Positions 1 to 7,728 of a stretch of 64,000 bases of DNA are shown here, in pieces. The DNA lies in contig NZ_FRAU01000001.1 of assembly GCF_900142415.1 (NCBI RefSeq), forward strand, positions 422,620 to 486,619, in the 5' to 3' direction. The DNA is from Rhodothermus profundi (lineage in GTDB: Bacteria > Bacteroidota > Rhodothermia > Rhodothermales > Rhodothermaceae). The notes below the pieces were generated by a model. That model was not told the origin of the DNA, searched no databases, and saw only the letters and a program-made list of their open reading frames with translations. The translations under genes and the position numbers were made by a program. Each line of letters starts with the position of its first letter. Within the stretch, counting starts at the first letter, position 1.

Positions 1-795
1 AGCTTCAATGGCAGCATTCAGAGCCAGCAGGTTGGTTCGCCGCGCAATATCGGCCATTTCATCGACCAGCGGATCTAACTGCTCCACTTCAGAAGCCATG
101 CTATGAATGCGCTGCAGGCTTTGCTCAATCCGCATCTGGTGCTGATCCACGAAGTCGTTCATCTGCTGGCCAGCCGCCCGGATCGAGTCGGCCTGGTGCG
201 TGTTGTTCTGGACCATGCGCTCCATCGAGTCAGCCAGCTTCTGGACCTGGGCAATCTGGAGCTGCGCCGCCTCATGCAGGCGCTGCAACTCGGAAACGAT
301 CTCCAGAGCGGCCTGCTCGGTCTCCTGCTGCACATGGCCCAACTGGTCTTCCAGCAACTGCAAATAGGGCTGCAGACGCTTCCAGCTCTGCATCCAGAAT
401 TGCTGAAGTGCCACCTGTGGGTCGTTGTCTGAGGTTCTGGAGGCTTCGCATTGCTCTGGAGCAGCCTCCTCCAGATGTCTGGCAGCAGCTTCCAGCGTCT
501 GGAGGCGTTGCCGAAGCGCTTCCCGCTCCGCGAGCAGCGCTGCCCGTTCTGCTTCCCATTGCTGTTGCCGGGCCTGCCACTGGCTTTTCTGATGCGCGGC
601 CCATGCTCGCAATGCGCGGAGAAGCTGCCATCGAACCAGCAGGCTCCCTACGCTGGCCGCCAGAGCCGCCACCAGGAGATCAGAAAGCACCCCGGCTATG
701 CCGTTAAGCCCCAGGCCAACGGCTGCTCCGATTAATCCCCCGGTTGCGCTGCTGACCAGCAGCGCTCGTCCGTTAGCGCCTGCCAGTTCCTCCAT
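1..795 (-). CDS. Membrane-hairpin methyl-accepting chemotaxis-like protein (partial, C-terminus off window)
   Basis: This is the last visible gene of the chemosensory operon and it is cut by the left window edge, leaving the first 265 residues. Residues about 10-50 are small and hydrophobic and look like a membrane hairpin with almost no periplasmic part. A coiled coil (about 60-130) follows, then the rising arm of a receptor signalling hairpin. The last residues read [19 protein letters not shown], the conserved tip that binds CheA and CheW. No sensory domain is visible, so it probably senses the membrane or a cytoplasmic partner. The ATG lies 6 nt after the upstream cheY stop, without a clear Shine-Dalgarno. 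The reading frame is open across the whole interval. The receptor assignment is firm; its ligand is unknown. Confidence 0.85.
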   Translation of the reverse strand, partial: MEELAGANGRALLVSSATGGLIGAAVGLGLNGIAGVLSDLLVAALAASVGSLLVRWQLLRALRAWAAHQKSQWQARQQQWEAERAALLAEREALRQRLQTLEAAARHLEEAAPEQCEASRTSDNDPQVALQQFWMQSWKRLQPYLQLLEDQLGHVQQETEQAALEIVSELQRLHEAAQLQIAQVQKLADSMERMVQNNTHQADSIRAAGQQMNDFVDQHQMRIEQSLQRIHSMASEVEQLDPLVDEMADIARRTNLLALNAAIEA

Positions 796-801
796 ATGAG
801 C

Positions 802-1176
802 TCAGGTGCCCGGTAGCACTTTGCGGATCGTGTTCACCAGATCGACTCCTGAGACCGGCTTGACCAGCCAGCCGGTCGCCCCCAGTCGTCGGGCTTCTTC
901 GCGTTTGGCCTGCTGGCTTTCTGTGGTGAGCACCAGAATGGGCACAAAGCGAAAGCCTGGCAACTTCCGGATTTCCCGGATCAGTGTCAGGCCATCCATT
1001 TTGGGCATATGAATATCGGTTAGAATCAGGTCAGGTTTGAGGCCATTTTTGAGTTGTTCCAGGGCCTCAGCCCCGTCTGCGGCCATCTTCACCTGAAACC
1101 CCTGCATTTCCAGATTAGCTTTTAGACTGGAGCGCATCACGGCAGAGTCGTCCACCACGAAGATAGTTCGTCCCAT
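802..1176 (-). CDS. cheY: CheY-like single-domain response regulator
   Basis: This 124-residue receiver domain has no output domain. The acidic pair is D9/D10, the phosphoacceptor aspartate is in LILTDIHMPKMDG (about D54), the conserved Thr is in VLTTES and the Lys in LVKPVSG. It should be phosphorylated by the CheA encoded just upstream and pass the signal to a motor or other target. A strong GAGGAGG Shine-Dalgarno precedes the ATG. It sits between the STAS-like gene and the membrane receptor and is one of two stand-alone receivers in this operon. One may be the output and the other a phosphate sink, as with PilG and PilH; the sequence does not say which. Confidence 0.93.
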   Translation of the reverse strand: MGRTIFVVDDSAVMRSSLKANLEMQGFQVKMAADGAEALEQLKNGLKPDLILTDIHMPKMDGLTLIREIRKLPGFRFVPILVLTTESQQAKREEARRLGATGWLVKPVSGVDLVNTIRKVLPGT

Positions 1177-1194
1177 GATCCCTCCTCAGATGGT

Positions 1195-1431
1195 TCACGG
1201 AATCCACAGCATGCCCAGCCAGCGCCGCAAGTCCGGGTCTGAGGGCACGGCTCGAACGCGAGGCTGCGCAGCCAGCAACACCTGCAAGCAGGCCGTGTGC
1301 AGATGTCGACAGGATTTCAGGTTGACCTGTCCCCGAGGATGCTCCTGGAGCCAGCTTAGCAGCGGCTCGGCCTCCTCTACGGTTACATGGTCACGTAAGA
1401 CGACGCTTCGCTTCCGGAATTCGACCGGCAT
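1195..1431 (-). CDS. Small STAS-like (anti-sigma antagonist type) protein in the che operon
   Basis: This 78-residue protein resembles the small STAS-domain proteins found in bacterial chemosensory operons. The segment around QVNLKSCRHLHTACLQVLLAAQP fits the strand-helix element of STAS folds, where a Ser or Thr can be phosphorylated. Here the position after the strand is SCRHLH. The ATG lies 49 nt inside the 3' end of cheA, so the two are probably translationally coupled, and cheY follows closely. Its partner is unknown; it may modulate CheA or receptor arrays. The protein is short and the family call rests on pattern only. Confidence 0.65.
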   Translation of the reverse strand: MPVEFRKRSVVLRDHVTVEEAEPLLSWLQEHPRGQVNLKSCRHLHTACLQVLLAAQPRVRAVPSDPDLRRWLGMLWIP

Positions 1432-3773
1432 GATGCCAACAGCGTTTTGGGGTTTAGAATCATCAGAACGGTTCCATCGCCCAGCAGCGCTGACCCGGCA
1501 TAGAGGGAAAGACCGGCCAGCACGCCGGGCAGCGGCTTCAGCACCACATCCAGGGTTTCGCGGAAGTCATCCACCAGAAGTCCCACGCGGGTGGTCTCCA
1601 ACTGCAGGACCACGACAGCTAAGGTATCGGCGGCTTCGACCGAAGGTTTACATCCGTTCAGTCGATATTGCAGAGATTCCACAGGAATTACTTGATTTCG
1701 GAGCACCAGGGCCTCCTGATGATGGATGCGCTGAATGGCTTCGGGCGCTACCCGAACCGTCTCCACGACCGCCTCAACGGGTAATCCATAGAGCTGTCCC
1801 TGCACTTCCACAATCAGCACCTGCGTGACCATCATGGACAGCGGCAGCGACAGGATGAAGCGCGTTCCCTTTCCGGGCTCACTTTCCAGGCGCACGCTGC
1901 CGCCCAGTTGCTCTACGGTGCGCTTGACGACATCCAGTCCTACTCCCCGCCCGGAAATGTCGCTGACGCTGCTGGCCGTCGAAAACCCCGGACGAAACAG
2001 GAACTGCAACGCTTCAGCAGCGCTGATGCGCTCCAGGGCTGCTTCGTCGAGCAGGCCTTTTTCGTAAGCTTTTCGTTTGATGACCTCTGGATCGATTCCG
2101 CGCCCGTCATCGCTTACCTCAATCCAGATGCGATCGCCTTCCTGGCGCGTGCGGATGCGCAGCAATCCTGTTTCGGGCTTTCCTCTTGCTTTTCGCTCTT
2201 CTGGCGGTTCAATTCCGTGATCCAGACTGTTGCGAATCAGGTGAATCAGTGGATCGGCCAGGCTCTCAATAATCCGTTTATCCGCTTCGGTATCTTCTCC
2301 TATGATTTCCAGACGCACCTCTTTGCCCAGCCGACGCGCCAGATCGCGCACCAGCCGAGGAAAGCGTTGAAACACGTGTGCAAAGGGGAGCATCCGCACC
2401 TGCATGACGGCGTCCTGCAACTCCTCGGCAATGCGATGGATGGCCGCAAAATGCAGTTTGATCTCGCGGCTCAGTTCCGGCAAGTCATAGTCGCGCTGCA
2501 CGCGGCTGGCCAGATACGCCAGTCCATTTTTGGCCACGACCAGCTCTCCGACCAGACTCATCAGCGCATCAATGCGTTCTTGCGAAACGCGCAGCGTCGA
2601 AGCGGTTCGCGGGCGAGCCTCGGCCGGTCGTTCATGAGAGGGAGTAGCAGGCTCCTGGGAAACAGGCGGTGCCGCAGAGCCGGTCTGGCTGGCAGGCGAA
2701 CCCGCATCCGCTCGGGGAGCAACGCCAAAGACCTGATCGATCCAGCGACGCAGCGGCTCTGGATTCCGTTTCCGACGGGCTTCGTCCAGCGCTGCTTCCA
2801 GTGTGCTTTGATCGCTTTCGCGCCCCAGCACCCGCAACAGACCCTCCAGCGCTGCTTTCACGGCCTGCATCCGCCCCTCAAATCCGTCATCAATGGGGCT
2901 TTCCAGGACGGCCCGCTGGGCTTCCAGAATCTGACCAATGGCCTCCTCTGAGACGATGGGCGGCTTCGATTCGGTCGGGGCTACGCCCGCATCTGCCGCA
3001 TCCAACTGCGCTGCTACCGGCTGCAAACGTATCTGGTCGGCCACGTAGCGGAAATGCTCCTCCAGCTCTGAAAGCGGCGCTTCCGATAGCAGCTCAAAGC
3101 GAAGCACGCAGCGGTACGGATCCATCTGGTCAAGAGGAGGCCAGGGAGCCCGTGGGACAATGCGCCCCCAGCACACCCCGGGTGTCTGACGCACCAGCAG
3201 GAAGGGGTCATCCCCTTTGAAAAAGCAATCCTCTTCCGGCTCGTACACAACCCAGTAGAGCGGTCGGTCTTCCTGAAGCCGTTGCGCGGCGATTTCCTGA
3301 GCCTCCGGCGGAAGGCTTTCTATGGAGACAGCAGCCCTGCTGTGATCCGAGGCTGCCCTGAAAGCTTCCGACTCTTCTGCTGTCTTTTCTTTTCCGTCCA
3401 GCTTCTGCAGGGCCTGAATATGGCGGGTGGCTTCGTGCTCGTGGGCGGCCTGAATGCTTCCTTCTTGCTCCAGTTCGTCCACCAGAAGGGCTACGAAGTC
3501 GAACGCTTCCAACAGGGCATCGGCCAGGTCCCTGGAGAACGTTTGCCGCCCTTCGCGCACAGCACCGATTACGTCTTCCGCCACATGCAACACCCGGGTC
3601 ATAGCCGGGGCTTCTACCAGCCCGCTATTGCCCTTCAGCGTATGCACGAGCCGGAAAAGCTCATGCATAGCTTCTGCATGGTCTGGCTGGGCTTCCAGCG
3701 TCAGAATCTGCTCACTGATGCCCTGCAGCAGTTCGCGGGCCTCGATGACAAATTGTTCTACCAGGTTGCTCAT
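1383..3773 (-). CDS. cheA: Chemotaxis histidine kinase CheA
   Basis: This 796-residue hybrid-free CheA is the operon's central kinase. It takes signals from receptor-CheW arrays and phosphorylates CheY and CheB. Residues 1-110 are one HPt domain with the phospho-accepting H44 in LVHTLKGNS. About 165-255 resembles a P2 response-regulator binding region. A Pro/Ala-rich linker (350-390) leads to the dimerisation helices (about 390-455). The ATPase domain has its N box at LIHLIRNSLDHGIE (510-522) and G boxes at DDGRGID (555-561) and GRGVGLD (608-614). A CheW-like regulatory domain occupies about 640-780. It overlaps the upstream receiver by 4 nt (ATGA) and contains the start of the STAS-like gene at its 3' end. 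Confidence 0.96.
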   Translation of the reverse strand: MSNLVEQFVIEARELLQGISEQILTLEAQPDHAEAMHELFRLVHTLKGNSGLVEAPAMTRVLHVAEDVIGAVREGRQTFSRDLADALLEAFDFVALLVDELEQEGSIQAAHEHEATRHIQALQKLDGKEKTAEESEAFRAASDHSRAAVSIESLPPEAQEIAAQRLQEDRPLYWVVYEPEEDCFFKGDDPFLLVRQTPGVCWGRIVPRAPWPPLDQMDPYRCVLRFELLSEAPLSELEEHFRYVADQIRLQPVAAQLDAADAGVAPTESKPPIVSEEAIGQILEAQRAVLESPIDDGFEGRMQAVKAALEGLLRVLGRESDQSTLEAALDEARRKRNPEPLRRWIDQVFGVAPRADAGSPASQTGSAAPPVSQEPATPSHERPAEARPRTASTLRVSQERIDALMSLVGELVVAKNGLAYLASRVQRDYDLPELSREIKLHFAAIHRIAEELQDAVMQVRMLPFAHVFQRFPRLVRDLARRLGKEVRLEIIGEDTEADKRIIESLADPLIHLIRNSLDHGIEPPEERKARGKPETGLLRIRTRQEGDRIWIEVSDDGRGIDPEVIKRKAYEKGLLDEAALERISAAEALQFLFRPGFSTASSVSDISGRGVGLDVVKRTVEQLGGSVRLESEPGKGTRFILSLPLSMMVTQVLIVEVQGQLYGLPVEAVVETVRVAPEAIQRIHHQEALVLRNQVIPVESLQYRLNGCKPSVEAADTLAVVVLQLETTRVGLLVDDFRETLDVVLKPLPGVLAGLSLYAGSALLGDGTVLMILNPKTLLASCRSNSGSEASSYVTM

Positions 3774-4144
3774 GACGGCTTCTCTCCCAGTAACAGTTGG
3801 ACGTACTGGCTCAAAACGTCCGGTTTGACCGGTTTGACCAGATAAAGGTTAGCGCCGGCCTGAAAGGCCTGGCGACGGTCGATGTCGGCGGCTTCCGTGG
3901 ACACCATGATCGCCGGCGTCTGGGGTAGCTCCGGCTGTTGCCGGAGCGCTCGCAGGAATCGATACCCATCCATCTCCGGCATATTGATGTCCACGACGTA
4001 CAGGTCGTAGGGATGGGTGAGGGCCTTTTCGAGCGCTTCGACGCCGTTGTAGGCCTCATCAACAGTCAGGCCAATGGATTCCAGAATCTCTCGGTGGTAC
4101 ATGCGCACCGTAGGCGCATCATCCACAACCAGCACACGTTTCAT
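3770..4144 (-). CDS. CheY-like response regulator (second stand-alone receiver)
   Basis: This 124-residue receiver has the acidic pair D8/D9, the phosphoacceptor in LYVVDINMPEMDG (about D52), Ser/Thr in MVSTEA and Lys in YLVKPVKP. It differs clearly from the other CheY-like protein of this operon, so the two are not a recent duplication. The stop overlaps the cheA start by 4 nt and its own start lies 26 nt inside the 3' end of cheR, which indicates tight coupling. It is probably phosphorylated by CheA. Two receivers beside one CheA suggest either two outputs or one output and one phosphate sink. Confidence 0.92.
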   Translation of the reverse strand: MKRVLVVDDAPTVRMYHREILESIGLTVDEAYNGVEALEKALTHPYDLYVVDINMPEMDGYRFLRALRQQPELPQTPAIMVSTEAADIDRRQAFQAGANLYLVKPVKPDVLSQYVQLLLGEKPS

Positions 4145-4988
4145 AGATCTCCTCTGGTTTCTGGTACACGATGGCCTCTGGGAAACGGCGTACCTGAAAC
4201 AGGGACGAAATACGGCTCATCGACTCGGAGTGCCCCAGGCACAGGTATCCGCCGGGTTCCAGCGCTTCGTACAGGTGATGCGCCGCCGTTTTGCGAGAGG
4301 CCTCATCGAAGTAAATGAGCAGATTACGACAGAAGATTACCGCGAAGTCTCGGTAGGGGCGCATTTCCTGGGCATCGCATAGATTCACGCGCGTAAAGGT
4401 CACCACTTCGCGCAGCATTTCACAGATCTGATAGTCGTTGCCTACACGCGTGAAATACTTGCGGCGCAGGTGATGGGGCACGTGCTGCACAGAACGAGCA
4501 CTGTACCGTCCCTGGCGGGCCCGTTCCAGGGCTCTGGTGTCGATGTCCGAAGCGACCAGTTCGACATCCCAGTGCTCCAGATCGGGCCAGTATTCCAGCA
4601 GATAAATGGCAATAGAATAGGGCTCTTCCCCTGTCGAAGCCGGAATGGACCAGATGCGAATAGGCCGCCGGTCAGTGCGCCGACGGGTCAACTCTGGCAG
4701 AAGGTGCTGCACCAGGCACCGCAGCTGGTGCTCTTCGCGGAAGAAGTAGGTTTCATTAACGGTCATCAAATTGATCAGGGTCTGGAGCTCCTCTCCTGAT
4801 GCCTCAAAGCGCAGGCGGGTAAAGTAGGTGCGAAAGTCCGGGGCGCCGGTTGCCTTCATGCGTTCAATCAGACGGCGATCAACGAAGTAGCGTTTTCCTT
4901 CGTCAAAGTAGATGCCTGTCTTCCGGTAAAAGAAATCACGGAATCGTAGGAAGTCTTCGTCGCGTATGTGCAACTTTGAAGTTTGCAT
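4119..4988 (-). CDS. cheR: Chemotaxis protein methyltransferase CheR
   Basis: This 289-residue SAM-dependent methyltransferase should methylate glutamates on the operon's receptors, opposite to CheB. The N-terminal helical domain (about 1-85) contains RKTGIYFDEGKRYFVDRRL, typical of CheR. The Rossmann domain has IRIWSIPASTGEEPYSIA as the SAM-binding motif, and the VIFCRNLLIYFD and PGGYLCLGHSES segments found in the family. The length matches plain CheR without TPR extensions. It lies 3 nt after the HEAT-repeat gene and overlaps the next receiver gene by 26 nt. Its presence with cheB shows that the pathway has full methylation-based adaptation. Confidence 0.95.
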   Translation of the reverse strand: MQTSKLHIRDEDFLRFRDFFYRKTGIYFDEGKRYFVDRRLIERMKATGAPDFRTYFTRLRFEASGEELQTLINLMTVNETYFFREEHQLRCLVQHLLPELTRRRTDRRPIRIWSIPASTGEEPYSIAIYLLEYWPDLEHWDVELVASDIDTRALERARQGRYSARSVQHVPHHLRRKYFTRVGNDYQICEMLREVVTFTRVNLCDAQEMRPYRDFAVIFCRNLLIYFDEASRKTAAHHLYEALEPGGYLCLGHSESMSRISSLFQVRRFPEAIVYQKPEEIYETCAGCG

Positions 4989-4991
4989 GGT

Positions 4992-5612
4992 TCACGCTTC
5001 GCCCCCAATACGTCGCAGCGCCTGTTTCACCGCAAACTGCACGTACGGCTCATTGGCAAAGCGGCGTCTGGCTGCTTCCAGCGCCGGCCGAGCTGCTTCG
5101 GTACCGACCTCACAGAGCAGATCGATTGCTGCTGCGCAGACATTTACATGCGGGTCGTGCTCCAGCACCTGAATGAGCCAGGTTTCGGTTTGCGGCAGCG
5201 CCAGCGTTCCCAGCAGACTCAGCGTCAGGATCCGCACATCTGGATCGGGATCCTGCAGCAGTTGCTCAACCAGCGAAGCGGCTTGATCGGGATGCTGCCG
5301 CAGCGCGTCTAAGGTGGCGTTCCGCAGGGTAGCCTGGTCGCTGCGCAATCCCTGGACCAGCGCAGCCCGAGCCTCTGGCGTAGCCGCGCGGACCAGTTCC
5401 TGGAGCAGGACCTCCAGTACCGAGACGTCCGTTTCTTTTTCCAGATGGGCCATCAGATAGGAAAGCCCTTCTGGAACATCTGCTAAGCGACGCACGGCCT
5501 GGCGTCGGCGGGCAGGGTTGGGGTCCTGCAACGCCTCCTGTAGCGCAATCAGATCGTCCTCAACGGTTTCTGGAGGAAAGGACGACGTCTGGCTGAACTT
5601 CTTCAACCCCAT
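4992..5612 (-). CDS. HEAT-repeat protein inserted between cheB and cheR
   Basis: About 206 residues form consecutive amphipathic helix pairs, for example DPNPARRRQAVRRLADVPEG, SDQATLRNATLDALRQHPDQ, DPDPDVRILTLSLLGTLAL and DPHVNVCAAAIDLLCEVGTE, ending in a fifth pair. This is a HEAT or PBS-lyase type alpha-solenoid that normally binds other proteins. There is no catalytic motif. I chose the ATG at 5612 (MGLKKFSQ), which overlaps the cheB end by 53 nt; a longer in-frame start at 5684 would give 230 residues with an unconvincing N-terminus. Its place between the two adaptation enzymes suggests a scaffold or adaptor for CheB, CheR or the receptors, which is inference. Confidence 0.85.
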   Translation of the reverse strand: MGLKKFSQTSSFPPETVEDDLIALQEALQDPNPARRRQAVRRLADVPEGLSYLMAHLEKETDVSVLEVLLQELVRAATPEARAALVQGLRSDQATLRNATLDALRQHPDQAASLVEQLLQDPDPDVRILTLSLLGTLALPQTETWLIQVLEHDPHVNVCAAAIDLLCEVGTEAARPALEAARRRFANEPYVQFAVKQALRRIGGEA

Positions 5613-6696
5613 GGCGTCCGGCTGGTTGAATCCACCGGATGAGTTGATCGGCAATCTTTTCGGCCGGTAGGATCTTGGTTGCACCTCCGCGCTTGATCAC
5701 CTCGGCCGGCATGCCAAAAACCACTGCCGACCGTTCGGATTCGGCAATGACCCGCCCGCCCTGCCGGCGAATCTCGGTGAAGGCGTCTGCGCCATCGTAG
5801 CCCATACCGGTCAGCATGACGGCAACGATCTGGCGAGGCTCAACGTAGCGCAACGCCGAACGTCCCAGCAGCTCAACCGAGGGATGCCACAGATAATCAG
5901 GATGCGCCGGGCGGGCCAGCGCAATCAACTGCGTGCCGCGGCGGCTGATCACCAGATCCGCTTCCCCCTTGCCGATGTAAACGGTTCCGGCTTCCAACGG
6001 CATAGGCCGCGCCACTTCTACCACGTGCACCGCGCAAAGCCGATCCAGCCGCTGGGCAAATGGCCCGGTAAAAGCGGCCGGCATATGCTGCGCTACCAGC
6101 ACCGGCCAGGGAAAATCGGCGGGCAACTTGGGCAGAATCTCCTCCAGTGTTGCCGGACCTCCGGTTGAGACGCCAATGAGGACCACGCCTTGCTCTTTTG
6201 CCGGCCGCGTGCGCGTGCGAGCAGGTCGAACCGGAGTGGTAACGGAGGGGCTCGCCTTCTGCACGCCCGTTCCGACCGTAGCTTGAGGCTTTCGCCGGCG
6301 CAAACGCGCTGTCGCTGCCGCCCGCACTTTAGCAATCAATTCTTCACGCACGGCCTCCAGCGACAGCGTAATCGTACCGCCTGGTTTGGCTACATAGTCG
6401 ACGGCCCCCAGGTTCAGCGCCTCGAAGGTAGCCAGAGCCCCCTCCTGGGTCAGCGACGAAAACATGACCACGGGCACGGGCCGCTCCGCCATGATATGCG
6501 CCAGGGCGGTCAGCCCGTCCATACGCGGCATATGAATATCAAGCGTAATGACGTCGGGCTCGAAAGACCGATTGAGTTCAATCGCTTCGGTTCCATCACG
6601 CGCTGTTCGAATCTCAAATCCGCCGGCTTCTTCGAACAGACGCGTCAACTGCCGCCGCATCAGGGCGGAATCATCAACGATCAACAATCGAATCAT
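5560..6696 (-). CDS. cheB: Chemotaxis response regulator protein-glutamate methylesterase CheB
   Basis: This 378-residue protein removes methyl groups from receptor glutamates, and may deamidate glutamine, when phosphorylated by CheA. The receiver domain (1-120) has D8/D9 and the phosphoacceptor D53 in ITLDIHMPRMDG. A basic Pro/Thr-rich linker (130-168) follows. The esterase domain has the triad S177 (GVSTGG), H204 (AQHMP) and D301 (GMGYDGADA). All catalytic residues are intact and the length is usual. Its start overlaps the cheW stop by 4 nt and its end overlaps the HEAT-repeat gene. Confidence 0.96.
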   Translation of the reverse strand: MIRLLIVDDSALMRRQLTRLFEEAGGFEIRTARDGTEAIELNRSFEPDVITLDIHMPRMDGLTALAHIMAERPVPVVMFSSLTQEGALATFEALNLGAVDYVAKPGGTITLSLEAVREELIAKVRAAATARLRRRKPQATVGTGVQKASPSVTTPVRPARTRTRPAKEQGVVLIGVSTGGPATLEEILPKLPADFPWPVLVAQHMPAAFTGPFAQRLDRLCAVHVVEVARPMPLEAGTVYIGKGEADLVISRRGTQLIALARPAHPDYLWHPSVELLGRSALRYVEPRQIVAVMLTGMGYDGADAFTEIRRQGGRVIAESERSAVVFGMPAEVIKRGGATKILPAEKIADQLIRWIQPAGRHGVEEVQPDVVLSSRNR

Positions 6697-7715
6697 ACGG
6701 CTGTCGCTAATGAGTGAGCAGGGATGCGCACCTGCGCCAGCAGTTGCTCGGGTTGCAGTAGCTGCACAATCTGTCCCCGGTCGGCCAGATGGATCACCTG
6801 GTCCCTTAATGGGCTGGCGGCTTCTGCTGGACGAGCGGCTGGTTGCAACGCGCTTTCCGGCACCTCACAGACCTCAATAACTGCATCAACGATGAATCCG
6901 GTAGGCTGCTCGTCGGCAAGCAGCACCACAATGCGCTGCTGAGGCGTCCGCTCTGTCACGGGAAAGCCAAGTTGCTGGCGCAAGTCTACCACGGGCAGCA
7001 CGCCGCCCCGCAGGTTGACCACTCCCACAATCGCTGGAGGTGCCTGGGGAACGACTGTGTATGTCTCGGGAGGCTCCACGATTTCCTGCACATAGTCAAT
7101 GGAAACGCCAAATACTTCGGTGCCCAGTCGGAAAAAGAGAAAGCTCTGCCCTTCTGTTTCGGCCTCTTCCGGCGAAGCGGCTTTTTCCTCTTCAGAAACG
7201 GCATCGTACCCCCAGGCAGCCGCTTCATCCAGCGCAATGCGTCGCAGCAGGCGTCGAAGATCCAGCAGGCTCAGCAGCCGTTCTCCTTCCACCCGACAGA
7301 CGGCGACAATTTCCTCATAGGTAGACTCCTGCTGCAGCGAGGCGGGTGGCTGCTCCAGCGCGTCAGGCGGCAGGCTCCGCACTTCATGTACCTGGTCAAC
7401 TCCCAGGCCGAGACGACGTCCACCTGCCTGCAGCACCAGGACACAGGCTGGCTGATCCGCGCACTCCAGTTCAAACAGACGAGCCAGCAACACTACCGGA
7501 ATCGTCTCGCGTCGCAGCGTCATCAAGCCAGCCAGCCAGGTAGGAGCTTGCGGAATAGGCGTAATGTGCTCTGGCCAGGCGACCACTTCCTGCACCCAGT
7601 GCACCGGCAGGGCATACCGCTGGCCTCCAACGACAAACTGCACCACCTGCGGTTCTTCCTCTTCTGCCTGGGCAAGCGCCTCCCCAAAGAGTTCCTTTAA
7701 CGTGTCCGGACCCAT
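6693..7715 (-). CDS. Tandem CheW-domain coupling protein
   Basis: This 340-residue protein is about twice the length of CheW. Two CheW-like domains are visible: about residues 20-150 (VVQFVVGGQRYALPVHWVQEV, LAGLMTLRRETIPVVLL) and about 185-325 (SFLFFRLGTEVFGVSIDYVQEI, IVGVVNLRGGVLPVVDL). The second is the better match, and the first has a weaker signature in place of VVNLRG. I chose the ATG at 7715 (MGPDTLKELFG), 13 nt after the receptor stop, because in-frame sequence upstream is not protein-like. It should bridge receptors and CheA; two domains could cross-link arrays or bind two receptor tips. It is the only CheW visible in the window. Confidence 0.93.
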   Translation of the reverse strand: MGPDTLKELFGEALAQAEEEEPQVVQFVVGGQRYALPVHWVQEVVAWPEHITPIPQAPTWLAGLMTLRRETIPVVLLARLFELECADQPACVLVLQAGGRRLGLGVDQVHEVRSLPPDALEQPPASLQQESTYEEIVAVCRVEGERLLSLLDLRRLLRRIALDEAAAWGYDAVSEEEKAASPEEAETEGQSFLFFRLGTEVFGVSIDYVQEIVEPPETYTVVPQAPPAIVGVVNLRGGVLPVVDLRQQLGFPVTERTPQQRIVVLLADEQPTGFIVDAVIEVCEVPESALQPAARPAEAASPLRDQVIHLADRGQIVQLLQPEQLLAQVRIPAHSLATAV

Positions 7716-7728
7716 AGGCGGTATCGGT

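Noticed and set aside
1908..2951. Plus-strand ORF of 347 codons inside cheA
   Set aside because: It lies antisense to the cheA region encoding conserved ATPase motifs, and its product has no recognisable domain. Long antisense ORFs are common in GC-rich genes.
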